64,000 bases of DNA from Acidiferrum sp963764675 (GTDB taxonomy: Bacteria; Acidobacteriota; Terriglobia; Acidiferrales; UBA7541). The position numbers and the translations under genes are program-made. Positions 8,708-19,498 of this stretch are shown here, one piece after another. A model generated the notes under the pieces. The model did no database searches, was not told where the DNA came from, and saw only the letters and a program-made list of their open reading frames with translations. The DNA lies in NCBI GenBank assembly GCA_963764675.1, contig CAVXTQ010000007.1, positions 1,116,001-1,180,000 on the forward strand, given 5' to 3'. Within the stretch, counting starts at the first letter, position 1. The number at the start of each line of letters is the position of its first letter.

Positions 8708-10771
8708 TCAAGCCCGTGAATAAGGAACCCACACCTGCATAGGCGTAGCTTGGCGATTCGCCCACACGTAATACGGTATCAACGTGAGGCTCTGCGGCCG
8801 AGTCTTTGGCGCATTCGGACTTGCTGGCAAGTAGAGCGCTTCTTTGCCTGATGAAACCTCTAGTGCAGCGCCGTTGTGATGCAGCACCATCACGCCATCC
8901 AAAAGATCGGACTTGTATTCTGCCTGAAACGCGCGCGCAGCCGGTTGACTACTGACGATGGCCACATCCGCCATCGCGGGCGCATTCGGCTGATCCAGTT
9001 GCTCCATGCAGTAGACGACCGGGCCGCGCTGCACCGCAACCCGCCCTCGATTTTCGGAAACGCGTGGATTCGAGGCCAGGACTTCGGGAGCCATCGAGAA
9101 ATTGAGACTCACGGTGTCGCCCGGCGACCACCTCCGTCGAATCGGCAGATACTGCCCCGCCTCTGCGCCTTCTACGCTTTTTCCATTCACCGCGACCTTG
9201 GCGTTCTTCACCCACCCGGGGATTCTCACAAACAGCGTGAAGTCCGACGGCTGCGATGGCGCCACCATAAGTTGCACGTCCCCATCCCACGGATACTTGG
9301 TCTTCTGCCGAATCTTCAGGGGCGTGCCATTCTCCAACCGCCAATCCAGTTCCGAGTTGTCATACAAATGCACGTACACGCCGTCCTTGCTCGTGCTGTA
9401 GAAATATCCCGGCAGCGAAGCAAACGTGCGTTCCAGATTCGGCGGGCAGCAGGTCGTGTCGTACCACGGATTCCGGATGGTTTCGCCCGACGCAGGATCG
9501 AACGCCAGCGGATTGCGATAACAATATGTCGTTCCGTCGAGCGACATGCCGGAGTTGATGCCGTTATACAGAGCGCGCTCGATCACGTCGGCAAATCGCG
9601 CTTCCCCGCTGGCCGCTAGCATGCGCCAATTCCACATCATGTTTCCGATCGCTGCGCAGCTCTCGCCATAGGCTTGCGCATTCGGCAACTCGTAGGCATC
9701 GCCAAAAGCCTCGCCTTGGCCGCGTGCGCCCACCCCACCGGTGATGTACATCTGTCGGCCCGAGAGGTCATCCCAGAGCAAGTTGAGTGTCTTCCAGTAG
9801 GACTCGTCGCCGGTCTCAAGGTAGTAGTCCGTCGCCCCGCAGCACGCATACATCGCGCGCACCGCATGGCCTTCCAACTTCGTCCGCGACGTGAACGGCG
9901 TCCCGCTGTACATATAGATCGTCCGCCGCGGATCCAACTGCATGCGATCGTCGCCGCGCAAAATGTACCCGGCCAAATCGACGTACCGGCGATTGCCGGT
10001 GGTGCGGTACAGCTCGATCAGCGACATCTCAATCTCTGGATGCCCGGCAACGATGGGTTTCTTGTCCGGCCCGGGGCCGTAATCCGGAATCAGGAAGCCA
10101 TCAACGAACTTGGCGCCGGCATCCATCAGCGTCGAATCTCCGGTCGCCCGGTAATATGCAATCGCACCCTGTAGCATGTGCCCCAAGTTATAGAGCTCGT
10201 GGCCTACTTCCTGGCTCCGAGGCAACATTCTTTGCGAAGCGCGATCGGCAACGTAGTACGTGTTCAAATAGCCGCTAGGTTCCTGGACCGCGACGATTTC
10301 CTTAATCATGCTACTGGTGACATTGCGCAGCTCCGGGATGTCGCCCGATTGCAGCGCGAATCCCGCTGCTTCGGCCCACTTATAGATGTCGGAGTCCGAA
10401 TAGTACGGCCCCTTCTGCGGCTCTGAGCTCTTTCCCACCAGGCGCCGGTAATTGTCCATGCGGCCGTGCTTCTCCAGCTGTTCGCGCATCGTGGGAATGC
10501 TGCGCTCCACGTTAATCTTGCGCCGTTTCGACCAGAAACCCTCTTCAATGGTGATCGCGCGCACCGGCACGCTGTGCAGCTTCGCGTAGGGAGAATTGGC
10601 GAGGTTCAGCACGCCCTGGTCGCGCCAAGGCACTTGCGCCGCGTCCACGCGGCCTGCATTTGCTCCGCCTAGCGCGAACGCCAACCCCGGATGCCCAAAA
10701 TACGAAACCGCGGCCGACGTCGCCGCGGTTGAGAGAAATTCCCGTCGCGAAACGTTCTTAGTGGAACTCAT
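8708..10771 (-). CDS. GH127 beta-L-arabinofuranosidase, Tat-exported
   Basis: The 687-residue protein belongs to the DUF1680/GH127 family. An N-terminal SRREFLSTAATSA twin-arginine signal indicates Tat export. The zinc/thiol active site described for HypBA1 (Glu-x-Cys plus Cys-Cys with Cys nucleophile) is present as YGESC (E370, C372) and TTCCPPN (C441, C442). E354 lies 16 residues before E370, as the acid/base Glu does in HypBA1. It should release beta-L-arabinofuranose from plant glycoproteins or pectin side chains, feeding the arabinose operon at 26-32 kb. None of the four LacI-type operators lies in front of it. Confidence 0.88.
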   Translation of the reverse strand: MSSTKNVSRREFLSTAATSAAVSYFGHPGLAFALGGANAGRVDAAQVPWRDQGVLNLANSPYAKLHSVPVRAITIEEGFWSKRRKINVERSIPTMREQLEKHGRMDNYRRLVGKSSEPQKGPYYSDSDIYKWAEAAGFALQSGDIPELRNVTSSMIKEIVAVQEPSGYLNTYYVADRASQRMLPRSQEVGHELYNLGHMLQGAIAYYRATGDSTLMDAGAKFVDGFLIPDYGPGPDKKPIVAGHPEIEMSLIELYRTTGNRRYVDLAGYILRGDDRMQLDPRRTIYMYSGTPFTSRTKLEGHAVRAMYACCGATDYYLETGDESYWKTLNLLWDDLSGRQMYITGGVGARGQGEAFGDAYELPNAQAYGESCAAIGNMMWNWRMLAASGEARFADVIERALYNGINSGMSLDGTTYCYRNPLAFDPASGETIRNPWYDTTCCPPNLERTFASLPGYFYSTSKDGVYVHLYDNSELDWRLENGTPLKIRQKTKYPWDGDVQLMVAPSQPSDFTLFVRIPGWVKNAKVAVNGKSVEGAEAGQYLPIRRRWSPGDTVSLNFSMAPEVLASNPRVSENRGRVAVQRGPVVYCMEQLDQPNAPAMADVAIVSSQPAARAFQAEYKSDLLDGVMVLHHNGAALEVSSGKEALYLPASPNAPKTRPQSLTLIPYYVWANRQATPMQVWVPYSRA

Positions 10772-11014
10772 GGCGGATCACCTTCCTTTTGGCCCCGAAG
10801 CCCGATGCAAACGGACTCCCAATTTTTGCCCCTCGTTCCCCGAGCGTCAAGTCAGCGCAAAAGCTTTTCAGATTCGGCGAGCCGAGGGGGTGAGTTTCGG
10901 CTCGCCGTCACATCTGCCGGATTTAGAAGTAAATCCGGGTACTCGGTAAGGCGCCAGGAGACTCCGACACACGGTGAAGGCCCACGCACCAAGAAAAGCA
11001 AACCCGCTTGTTAC

Positions 11015-11064
11015 TTGACCTAAAGATAACGCTTGTGGTATATTCTTCCCGAGTAAGCGTGCGT
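11015..11064 (+). promoter_or_regulatory. Orphan plus-strand promoter-like element with degenerate LacI-type site
   Basis: TTGACC (11015-11020) and TATATT (11039-11044) are 18 bp apart. GTAAGCGTGCGT follows at 11053-11064, a partial match to the GTAAACGNTTAC operator at the same distance from the -10 as in the four better sites. No plus-strand gene lies downstream before the convergent TonB receptor ends. Confidence 0.35.
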
Positions 11065-11129
11065 GAATTCCGGCCCCTTGGTTGCGGGAATCTAGTAACC
11101 AATTAGCGAACAACGCTGTTTCCTAACCC

Positions 11130-11198
11130 CCTTCAGAATCAACACTTGCAAAAGTGTGTCAAAACAAAGGACTTTAACTTCCTTTAGAATGAACACTT
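11130..11198. repeat. Pair of 18-bp imperfect direct repeats
   Basis: Copies at 11130-11147 and 11181-11198 follow CCTTYAGAATSAACACTT (16 of 18 identical), with starts 51 bp apart. Purpose unknown. Confidence 0.5.
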
Positions 11199-11200
11199 AT

Positions 11201-11232
11201 GAAAAACAGGGGAGGGGGGTGGGGTCCCTCCC
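11201..11232 (-). terminator. Rho-independent terminator of the TonB receptor gene
   Basis: On the minus strand, GGGAGGG (11232-11226) pairs with CCCTCCC (11216-11210), followed closely by TGTTTTT. It lies 30 bp past the receptor stop codon. Confidence 0.7.
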
Positions 11233-11261
11233 GAGCCATTTTTCAGATATTAACCGCTGGA

Positions 11262-14200
11262 CTAGAACGTGAGCTTTCCCCCTATTTGCCAGAATCTGGG
11301 AAGCGTTTGCGCCGTCGCAAGTCCAAAGTTTCCAGCCGACAGATCGCCTTGGATGTTCTGGAAATTGGGGTGGTTGAACAGGTTGTAGAACTCAAACCGG
11401 AGTTGGAAATTGAGCCTCTCGGTGATGTGTGTGTTCTTGTAGAGGTTCACGTTGGATTGCACGAAAGGCGCATTCCGGAAGCGATTTGCCTTCTCGTTGC
11501 CCTCGGTGCCCGGTGTCGGCGCACTGAATTGCCCAGGAGCGAATATGCCGGAGACGTAAGAGGTCGTCTGGTGGTAGCTGGAGACGTTCGGGAAATCATT
11601 GTTGTCTCCATCGGCATTATAGTCCCCGCCACCCGTGAACGATGCCGATGTGAAGACGCTGAATGGATAGCCACTCTGGTAAATGCTTGTTCCTCCGAGT
11701 CCCCACCCTCCGGTCAACTTCCCTACTGCTCCCTCGCCGTTATTCAGGCCAGGTAGGTCGTAGTTGAAGGTAGCGGAGAAGCGGTTGGGGGTGTCCCACG
11801 GAGAAGGACCATAGTATTGATAGGGGTTCAGCGCGGTCGGATATATGCCCGCATCATCCTGAGAACGGGAGCGCATGTACCACGCGTCAAAGAAGCCACG
11901 CTTGACTCTCGCTCTCAGGTCAAAAGTCACGCCGTCGTAATTTGCGACGCGATCATTCTGCGTGTAGTTGATTTGACCAAAGCTCGGATTGAGTCGCGTG
12001 GGAGCAGAGTTGGGCGGTTTCCCGATCAAGTCACCTGGCAGGGCGTTGATGTCGGAGCCATACGAGACTTGTCCCCCTTCATTGCCTCCCCCTACGAGAT
12101 TTGCTGTGTGGGACCCGCTGTAAAGCACGCTGGCCACAAGGTATCTGCCAATCCTATGCTCAAGCGTGCCCGCAAATATGTACGCGGTAGGAGATACGAT
12201 ATTCGGATTGATTCCGCCAATCGTCAATCCCGCACCCGGAATTCCACCCGCCGCGTCCAAACAAGGCGCTGCAGGGCACAAGGTTGTCCCAGCGAGTTGC
12301 GGGAATACGAATCCAAATGGGGGTTTGGCGCTTGTGCCTTGGACGAAAACGGGTCGGTTGGCCGGCGCATTTCCGGAGAAAAAGGTAGGCAGGATCAGAC
12401 CCGGTGGATTGCCACGGAATTCCTCTTGGATGTTGGCGGGTGTCAGCCAATTGGAATACATGCCGAATCCACCGCGGACCACCCAGTCTCCCTTGCCAGT
12501 GATATCCCACGCTACGCCGATGCGCGGAGTGTAGGACTTAGGCGCCTGATTTACCGCGGATTTCGAGGGTACGGCAACCCCACTCGCGACTTGATCTTGG
12601 AAGGTTGCGCCGGTGCCAAGGTGGAAGTTGCCAAAGACCGTGGCATCGGACCGCGAGTAGGGATTTCCTTGATTGTCAAAACGGAAACCCAGCGTTAAGG
12701 TGAGATTGCGCCGCGCTTTCCACGTGTCCTCGGCAAACAGTCCCCACGTCTTGGAAGCAGCGTTCCAGTTCCAAAGTTGCTGCTGACCGGTGATGGGGTT
12801 GTACATCACTCCGCCCTCTTGGGTCGGCGCATCTTGCGCTAGCTGCAACAAGTTATTGAAGTTGAACGAGGGATGCGACCATGGTCCCTCGAACGGTTCC
12901 ACATCGTCTCCAAACCAGCCCTCGTAACCTACCTTCAAGGCGTGCGCGCCACGCACCTTGGTGAGGACGTCGCGCCAGTGATAGTTATGCTGAATGAAGT
13001 CGCCCTGGGCGAAGCCCACGCCGTATCCGACGGATTGCCCCGTAACGGCAATGCCAGGAATGGTGAAATCCCCGGTCTCGCCCAAAAAGCCCTCGATCCG
13101 ATTTTGGGCAAAGACGGCGTCATTCAGGAGCGTCGGACTGAAGTCGTGTGTCCAGTTCACTTGAAAGGCGCGCTCTACGGTATGTTGCGTGGTCGAAAAT
13201 TGGGGGATCACGTTGGGTCCGTTCTGGTGGGACAGCGTGCGGAAGAAGCTCCCGTAAATGCGGTCCTTGTTGAAGTACTTGTCCACGCGAATGAAGTACT
13301 GATCGCCGTTTCGGAATCCCGTCGAATTGAATATCCCGTTGTCAATCATCGGGGTCGAACAAGGCAAATCATTCGTGGCCGCGGTTCCACAAGTACCCGG
13401 GAAGATATCGTTGGCCGTTTTCGATACGCCGCTAATCGTCGCGCCAGACGGCGTATAGGTATTTAATATCTTGGTTCCGAACGTGTTCGGATAGTTCGCT
13501 TGGGCCCACGTCGCAAACGCCGCATCGGGAAAGGTGATCGCCGCGTTGCCTGTGGAAGCAGAGGAACGTGACGGTTCCGCGGCAAACATGAAGAAAAATT
13601 GATGGTGCGGAATGATCGGACCACTGACCGTGGCCGGAGAAGTTGTTGCTGTGGAACGGCGAGTACGCGTGGTCTGAACCTGGCAACGAGTACTTCGCAT
13701 ACATCGGCTGATAGCTGAAGTAATCGCTAGCCAATCCATGAAATTGATCCGAACCAGACTTTGTCGTCTGCGTGACCTGCAGGCCGCTCCCTCGGCCGTA
13801 TTCGACAGAAAATGTGTTGACCTGAATCGTCATTTCCTGAATGGCGTCGGGGTTGGGGGTGAGATTCAAGACGCCTTGTCGAATCGCGCTCGTGACGTCG
13901 AGCCCGTCCACCACCCACATGTTGGCAACGGTTCCCTGTCCGTTGACACTGACGTCGATGGCCTCTTCCGTCGAGTAGTTGTCCACGCCTGAGCCCGGTG
14001 TACCAGAAGCCACGCCCGGACCGCCGCTCAATCCGAGTCCCGAGACGCCGGGGGCCAGGCTGATCAACGAGAGCATATTTCGGCCTGCGAGCGGCAAGTC
14101 TGATACCTCTTTGGTTTCGAGGGTCATTTGGTTTCGCGTCTCGGAAGTGTTCAAAAGCGGAGCCTCGCCGGTCACCATCACCGCTTCCGTCGCCGCGCCC

Positions 14201-14535
14201 ACCTTCAGGGCAATTGGCACGTTGAGAGTTTGATTGGTCTCTAGGGTGATCGCTGCTTCCGTCGTCGCGAACCCTGACGATTCAACTCGAACTTTGTAGT
14301 TTCCTGGAGCCAAGCTCAAAAAGCGATAGCTCCCCGTTGCATCGGACGTGGTCGTAGCACTCACCTGGGTCGCAACGTTGACCACCACGATCTTTGCGGA
14401 CGCAACCGTGCCCCCTGACGGGTCGGTGATAACGCCCTCAATATTTCCGGAGTATTGAGCCTTACTGGAAGCCGCCAGCAGCAGCAAGCCGGCGCACAGC
14501 GATACAAAACGCAGAGCTACAAATCGAGCTTTCAT
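11262..14535 (-). pseudogene. Oar-type TonB-dependent receptor with N-terminal carboxypeptidase-regulatory domain, interrupted by a frameshift
   Basis: Two overlapping frames form one acidobacterial outer-membrane receptor. The first starts at ATG 14535 with a signal peptide (MKARFVALRFVSLCAGLLLL), then a carboxypeptidase-regulatory-like beta domain (GNIEGVITDPSGGTVASAK) and a plug domain (VVDGLDVTSAIRQ), and reads in frame to ...PFHSNNFS. The second resumes at ATVSGPIIPHHQFFF and ends with the barrel terminal GGKLTF; a final Phe is usual for BAM recognition. Removing one base from GGCCGG at 13632-13637 joins them into about 1090 residues, normal for this family. Likely ligand is a plant-glycan oligosaccharide, judged from neighbours. 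Its promoter has the LacI-type operator. Sequencing error or true inactivation are both possible. Confidence 0.85.
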
Positions 14536-14621
14536 TCTCTAATCCTCCCCCAAGCAGCACTGAACGTATAACGTATGCAGGACCTCGCCCCACAACGTTG
14601 TGGCTACGAATCCAGGTTCAA

Positions 14622-14679
14622 GTAAACGTTTGCCGCACCCCGTTGCGAGTTTATAGCCCCGCTGGAACGCGACTGTCAA
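14622..14679 (-). promoter_or_regulatory. Promoter plus LacI-type operator for the TonB receptor
   Basis: On the minus strand, TTGACA (14679-14674) and TATAAA (14655-14650) are 18 bp apart. GCAAACGTTTAC at 14633-14622 follows, matching the operator shared by three other promoters here. A perfect palindrome CACAACGTTGTG at 14591-14602 lies between it and the gene. Confidence 0.65.
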
Positions 14680-14814
14680 GTATTTTTCTTCCGGCGTGAC
14701 GACTTGGAGAAAACGTGTCCCCAGACACCCGATGCCGGACGTCGATTTCGGAATGTCACCAGCCGTGGGGCCCAATACCTTTTGCTCGAAGACCTCGGAG
14801 CCCTAGAAATGGAC

Positions 14815-16308
14815 CTAAGGATGGGCGGGCGTGTCTGGCGGGGTGTCCCCTTCAATCAGCTTGTAGCGGTAGCGTTCCCGGTCTTCCCTCGTAGCTTGTT
14901 CGCGAAGAACGGCAAGGCGCTTCAGCAAATCGGGAATCTCGGTGTTGTTCCCCGTTTTCCGCAGAGCCTGGATCAGGCGATACAACGCCGTTTGGTTCTT
15001 AGGATCGCTTTCCAGAGCCTTCCGGCACTGCTCCACGGCCTCCGGGTATTGCCCCGTCTGCATATACAGTTTCGCCAGCACGCTGCGAGCGTCGGCGAGC
15101 GTGGGTTGCAGCGAAACTGCCTTCTTTGCCGAGCGCAAAGCCTTTTGAAATTCGGGTGAGCCGGGGGCCGCGCCTTGCTGGCTAAGAATGTCCGCCTGCA
15201 GGTAGAGCAGAAGTGCATCGTTTGGCGAGCGTGCGAGTTTCGTCTGAACGGTGGAAAGAGCGTGATCGAGATCGTTCGCCTGCACGGCTGCCATTCCTTG
15301 CGCGGCGACGCTGAGAGACTGGCTGGGATCCAATTCGTGCGCTTTCTCAAAGTCGGTCTCGGCTTTGCCATAGTCGGCCAACTGCACGTAGAGAACACCT
15401 CGTGCGAAATACAGCGGCGCCGCTGCCGGCTGCAGATCGATGCCCTCACTTACAACATCGACGCCGACCTGAGACGATTCGTGTGCATAGCAGATGTTGG
15501 CGAAATCCAGATAGAGATTGGTGTTCCGCGGGTCGAGAAGAATGGCGTGACGGAGCGTGTCGACCGCTTGCGGCGTGTCGTGGGCATCTTCGTAGGCGGC
15601 CGAGGCCAACTGCAAAGTCTCGGCATCGGGACTGCTAGCCGCGAGCATCGGCTCCAACGTCGCGATCGCGTCTTGAGGCTTGTGCGCCATCACTTGAATG
15701 GCTGCCAACAGGTGACGCTCTTGCCGGTCATCGGGTTGCAGAGCAACGGCACGCTGGAAAACCTGTGCCGCGGCATCAAGCTTGCGGAGCCGCACTAGGC
15801 AGATGGCGTAGGCGTGAAGGGCGGCCGGCTGGGAATCCAACAGTTCTCCCGCTTTCTCAAAATGGGTAACCGCACCGGCGCAATCTCCGCGGCGATAGCG
15901 CAGCACGCCCAGCATCGCGTGAGCCGTCGGATCGCCCGGCCGTTGTAGCAGGAGACGATTGAGCAGTGGCGCGGCATCCGAACTGTTCGCTTGAAATTGC
16001 AATTGTGCGGCGCCTTGCAGGGCCATGACGTAGTTCGGCAAGAGTCTCAGGGCCTGCTGAAATGCCGCCAGAGCTTTGGCGTCATCGCCCTGGCTCGCGA
16101 GCGCTACACCCTGCAAGGCCCACAGATGCGGATCGTTTGGAAATTCCTTCAAAGCCGCTCGGCTTAGTTCCGCCGCTTTGCTGAAATCATTGTCGCGCAA
16201 CGCGGAAGTGATGGGGTCGATTCGAAGTTGGGGAGTCTGTGGGAATACACAGGGATGGCAAATCGCCGACACGAAAAGCAGTAGAGCGATCCTTCTCAGT
16301 AGGTTCAT
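14815..16308 (-). CDS. Secreted tetratricopeptide-repeat protein
   Basis: About 497 residues with an N-terminal hydrophobic signal (MNLLRRIALLLFVSAICHPCVFP) and many TPR units (for example ALASQGDDAKALAAFQQALRLLPNY, VLYVQLADYGKAETDFEKAHELDPSQ). It is a paralogue of the TPR protein at 21183-22706: the block LDPRNTNLYLDFANICYAHESSQVGVDV aligns with the same region there. ATG 16308 is 7 bp after the stop of the ASPIC/UnbV gene, so the two are co-transcribed. It probably acts as a periplasmic scaffold; no enzymatic motif is seen. Confidence 0.8.
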   Translation of the reverse strand: MNLLRRIALLLFVSAICHPCVFPQTPQLRIDPITSALRDNDFSKAAELSRAALKEFPNDPHLWALQGVALASQGDDAKALAAFQQALRLLPNYVMALQGAAQLQFQANSSDAAPLLNRLLLQRPGDPTAHAMLGVLRYRRGDCAGAVTHFEKAGELLDSQPAALHAYAICLVRLRKLDAAAQVFQRAVALQPDDRQERHLLAAIQVMAHKPQDAIATLEPMLAASSPDAETLQLASAAYEDAHDTPQAVDTLRHAILLDPRNTNLYLDFANICYAHESSQVGVDVVSEGIDLQPAAAPLYFARGVLYVQLADYGKAETDFEKAHELDPSQSLSVAAQGMAAVQANDLDHALSTVQTKLARSPNDALLLYLQADILSQQGAAPGSPEFQKALRSAKKAVSLQPTLADARSVLAKLYMQTGQYPEAVEQCRKALESDPKNQTALYRLIQALRKTGNNTEIPDLLKRLAVLREQATREDRERYRYKLIEGDTPPDTPAHP

Positions 16309-16315
16309 TGCGTTG

Positions 16316-18109
<1,794 letters not shown>

Positions 18110-18166
18110 GAAGACGAGTCTGGCATAACCGGTGTCCCACTTACGTCAAAAAAACGGCGTCTTTCC

Positions 18167-18214
18167 TTGACACATCCCACCGGTGCCAGTATAAAACCAA
18201 CGTAAAACGTTTAC
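18167..18214 (+). promoter_or_regulatory. Promoter plus LacI-type operator for the galM-GH39-TPR operon
   Basis: TTGACA (18167-18172) and TATAAA (18190-18195) are 17 bp apart. GTAAAACGTTTAC (18202-18214) has 5-bp perfect arms and starts 6 bp after the -10 box, placing it over the likely transcription start. The leader to galM is about 130 nt. Confidence 0.7.
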
Positions 18215-18346
18215 CAAACTAATTCGAACCTCGCCAAGATTTGGAAACTTACTGTGCGTAATGCCGCTTCGATAGCCGACGACTAGTGGCCATTTTTGCT
18301 AAAGTTTGTGGGCCGTGCAGTCTGAACCCGTAGTCTGGAGACAACC

Positions 18347-19498
18347 ATGTTGAGACTCAGAGCAATCGATCCCGGAATCGCAGCCGCGCTGCTTCTTTTC
18401 GTTACAATGACGGCAATGCCCTACCGAATCGCAGAGGCTGACTCGAAGATAGAGAAGAAAGAATTCGGGAAGTTGCCGGACGGGCAGTCCGCGGATTTGT
18501 ATGTTCTGACGAACAAGCACGGAATGGAAGCAGCGATCACGAACTACGGAGCGACGTTGGTGTCGTTGAAGGTTCCCGACAAGGGCGGCAAAGCGGGAGA
18601 CGTCGTGCTTGGCTATGACAACGTGGGTGACTACGCGAGCGGCAAATCATTCTTCGGCGCCACAGTTGGCCGGTACGGGAACCGCATAGGTCACGCGACG
18701 TTCAAGCTGGACGGCGTTACCTATTCCTTGCCAAAGAACGATGGTGACAACCATTTGCATGGCGTTTTCAACAAGGTGATGTGGACAGCCAAGGATGTCT
18801 CTACCGCCGCGGGGCAATCGCTCGAGCTCACTTATCTGAGCAAAGATGGCGAAGAGGGCTATCCCGGAAATCTTTCCGTAAGAGTGATTTTCACGGTGCC
18901 GTCCGGCGAAAACGCTTTGAAGATCGACTATACGGCGACCACCGACAAGGACACGGTGCTCAACCTGACGCATCATTCCTATTTCAATCTGTCCGGTCAG
19001 GGCAACGGCGACATCCTGAAAGATGAACTGACGCTTCACGCCAGCAAGTTCACGCCGGTGGATGCAACGTTGATTCCCACGGGCGAGCTTCGCCCCGTCA
19101 AGGGGACACCGTTTGATTTCTTGAAAGCGACGGCCATCGGCGCGCGCATTGACAAGGATGACGAACAACTGAAATTCGGCAAGGGCTACGACCACAATTG
19201 GGTGCTGGACCGTAAAGCCGCGACCGGATTGAGCTTGGCCGCAGAGGTCTATGATCCGCAGACCGGGCGCGTGATGAGCGTATCGACCACCGAGCCGGGC
19301 ATACAGTTCTACACCGGCAATTTTCTGGATGGAACCGTCAAGGGCAAGGACGGCAAGACCTACGCTCACCGAGGAGCGATTTGCCTGGAGACCCAGCACT
19401 ATCCGGATTCGCCGAACCATCCAGACTTCCCTACTACCGAATTGAAGCCGGGACAGCGATACCACACCACCACTATCTACAAGTTCTCCACCAGGTAA
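18347..19498 (+). CDS. galM: Aldose 1-epimerase (galactose mutarotase), exported
   Basis: The 383-residue protein has an N-terminal hydrophobic export segment (residues 9-27). The mutarotase active site is present: NHLHG (H138), LTHHSYFNLSG (H210) and the catalytic base Glu in GAICLETQHYPDSPNH (E347). It interconverts alpha and beta anomers of released sugars in the periplasm, ahead of uptake. The stop and the next start overlap (TAATG at 19496-19500), so translation is coupled with GH39. Transcription appears to come from the LacI-type promoter upstream. Confidence 0.88.
   Translation: MLRLRAIDPGIAAALLLFVTMTAMPYRIAEADSKIEKKEFGKLPDGQSADLYVLTNKHGMEAAITNYGATLVSLKVPDKGGKAGDVVLGYDNVGDYASGKSFFGATVGRYGNRIGHATFKLDGVTYSLPKNDGDNHLHGVFNKVMWTAKDVSTAAGQSLELTYLSKDGEEGYPGNLSVRVIFTVPSGENALKIDYTATTDKDTVLNLTHHSYFNLSGQGNGDILKDELTLHASKFTPVDATLIPTGELRPVKGTPFDFLKATAIGARIDKDDEQLKFGKGYDHNWVLDRKAATGLSLAAEVYDPQTGRVMSVSTTEPGIQFYTGNFLDGTVKGKDGKTYAHRGAICLETQHYPDSPNHPDFPTTELKPGQRYHTTTIYKFSTR

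Larger units (their letters stand above)
10772..11200. other. Long intergenic region with hairpins, upstream of GH127
   Basis: No gene is supported here. Two strong inverted repeats are seen. CGGCGAGCCGA (10875-10885) pairs with 10897-10907 (11-bp arms, 11-nt loop). CCGGATTTA (10917-10925) pairs with 10930-10938 (4-nt loop). Both lie 100-170 bp before the GH127 start on its own strand and could form leader hairpins. A small ACACTT/AAGTGT stem is at 11142-11157. Confidence 0.55.

Noticed and set aside
8600..8720. CRISPR array
   Set aside because: Only single inverted repeats, with no regularly spaced direct repeats and no cas genes in the window.
8876..9619. 247-codon plus-strand frame within GH127
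   Set aside because: Antisense shadow of a clear GH127 gene. Arg/His-rich composition typical of shadows.
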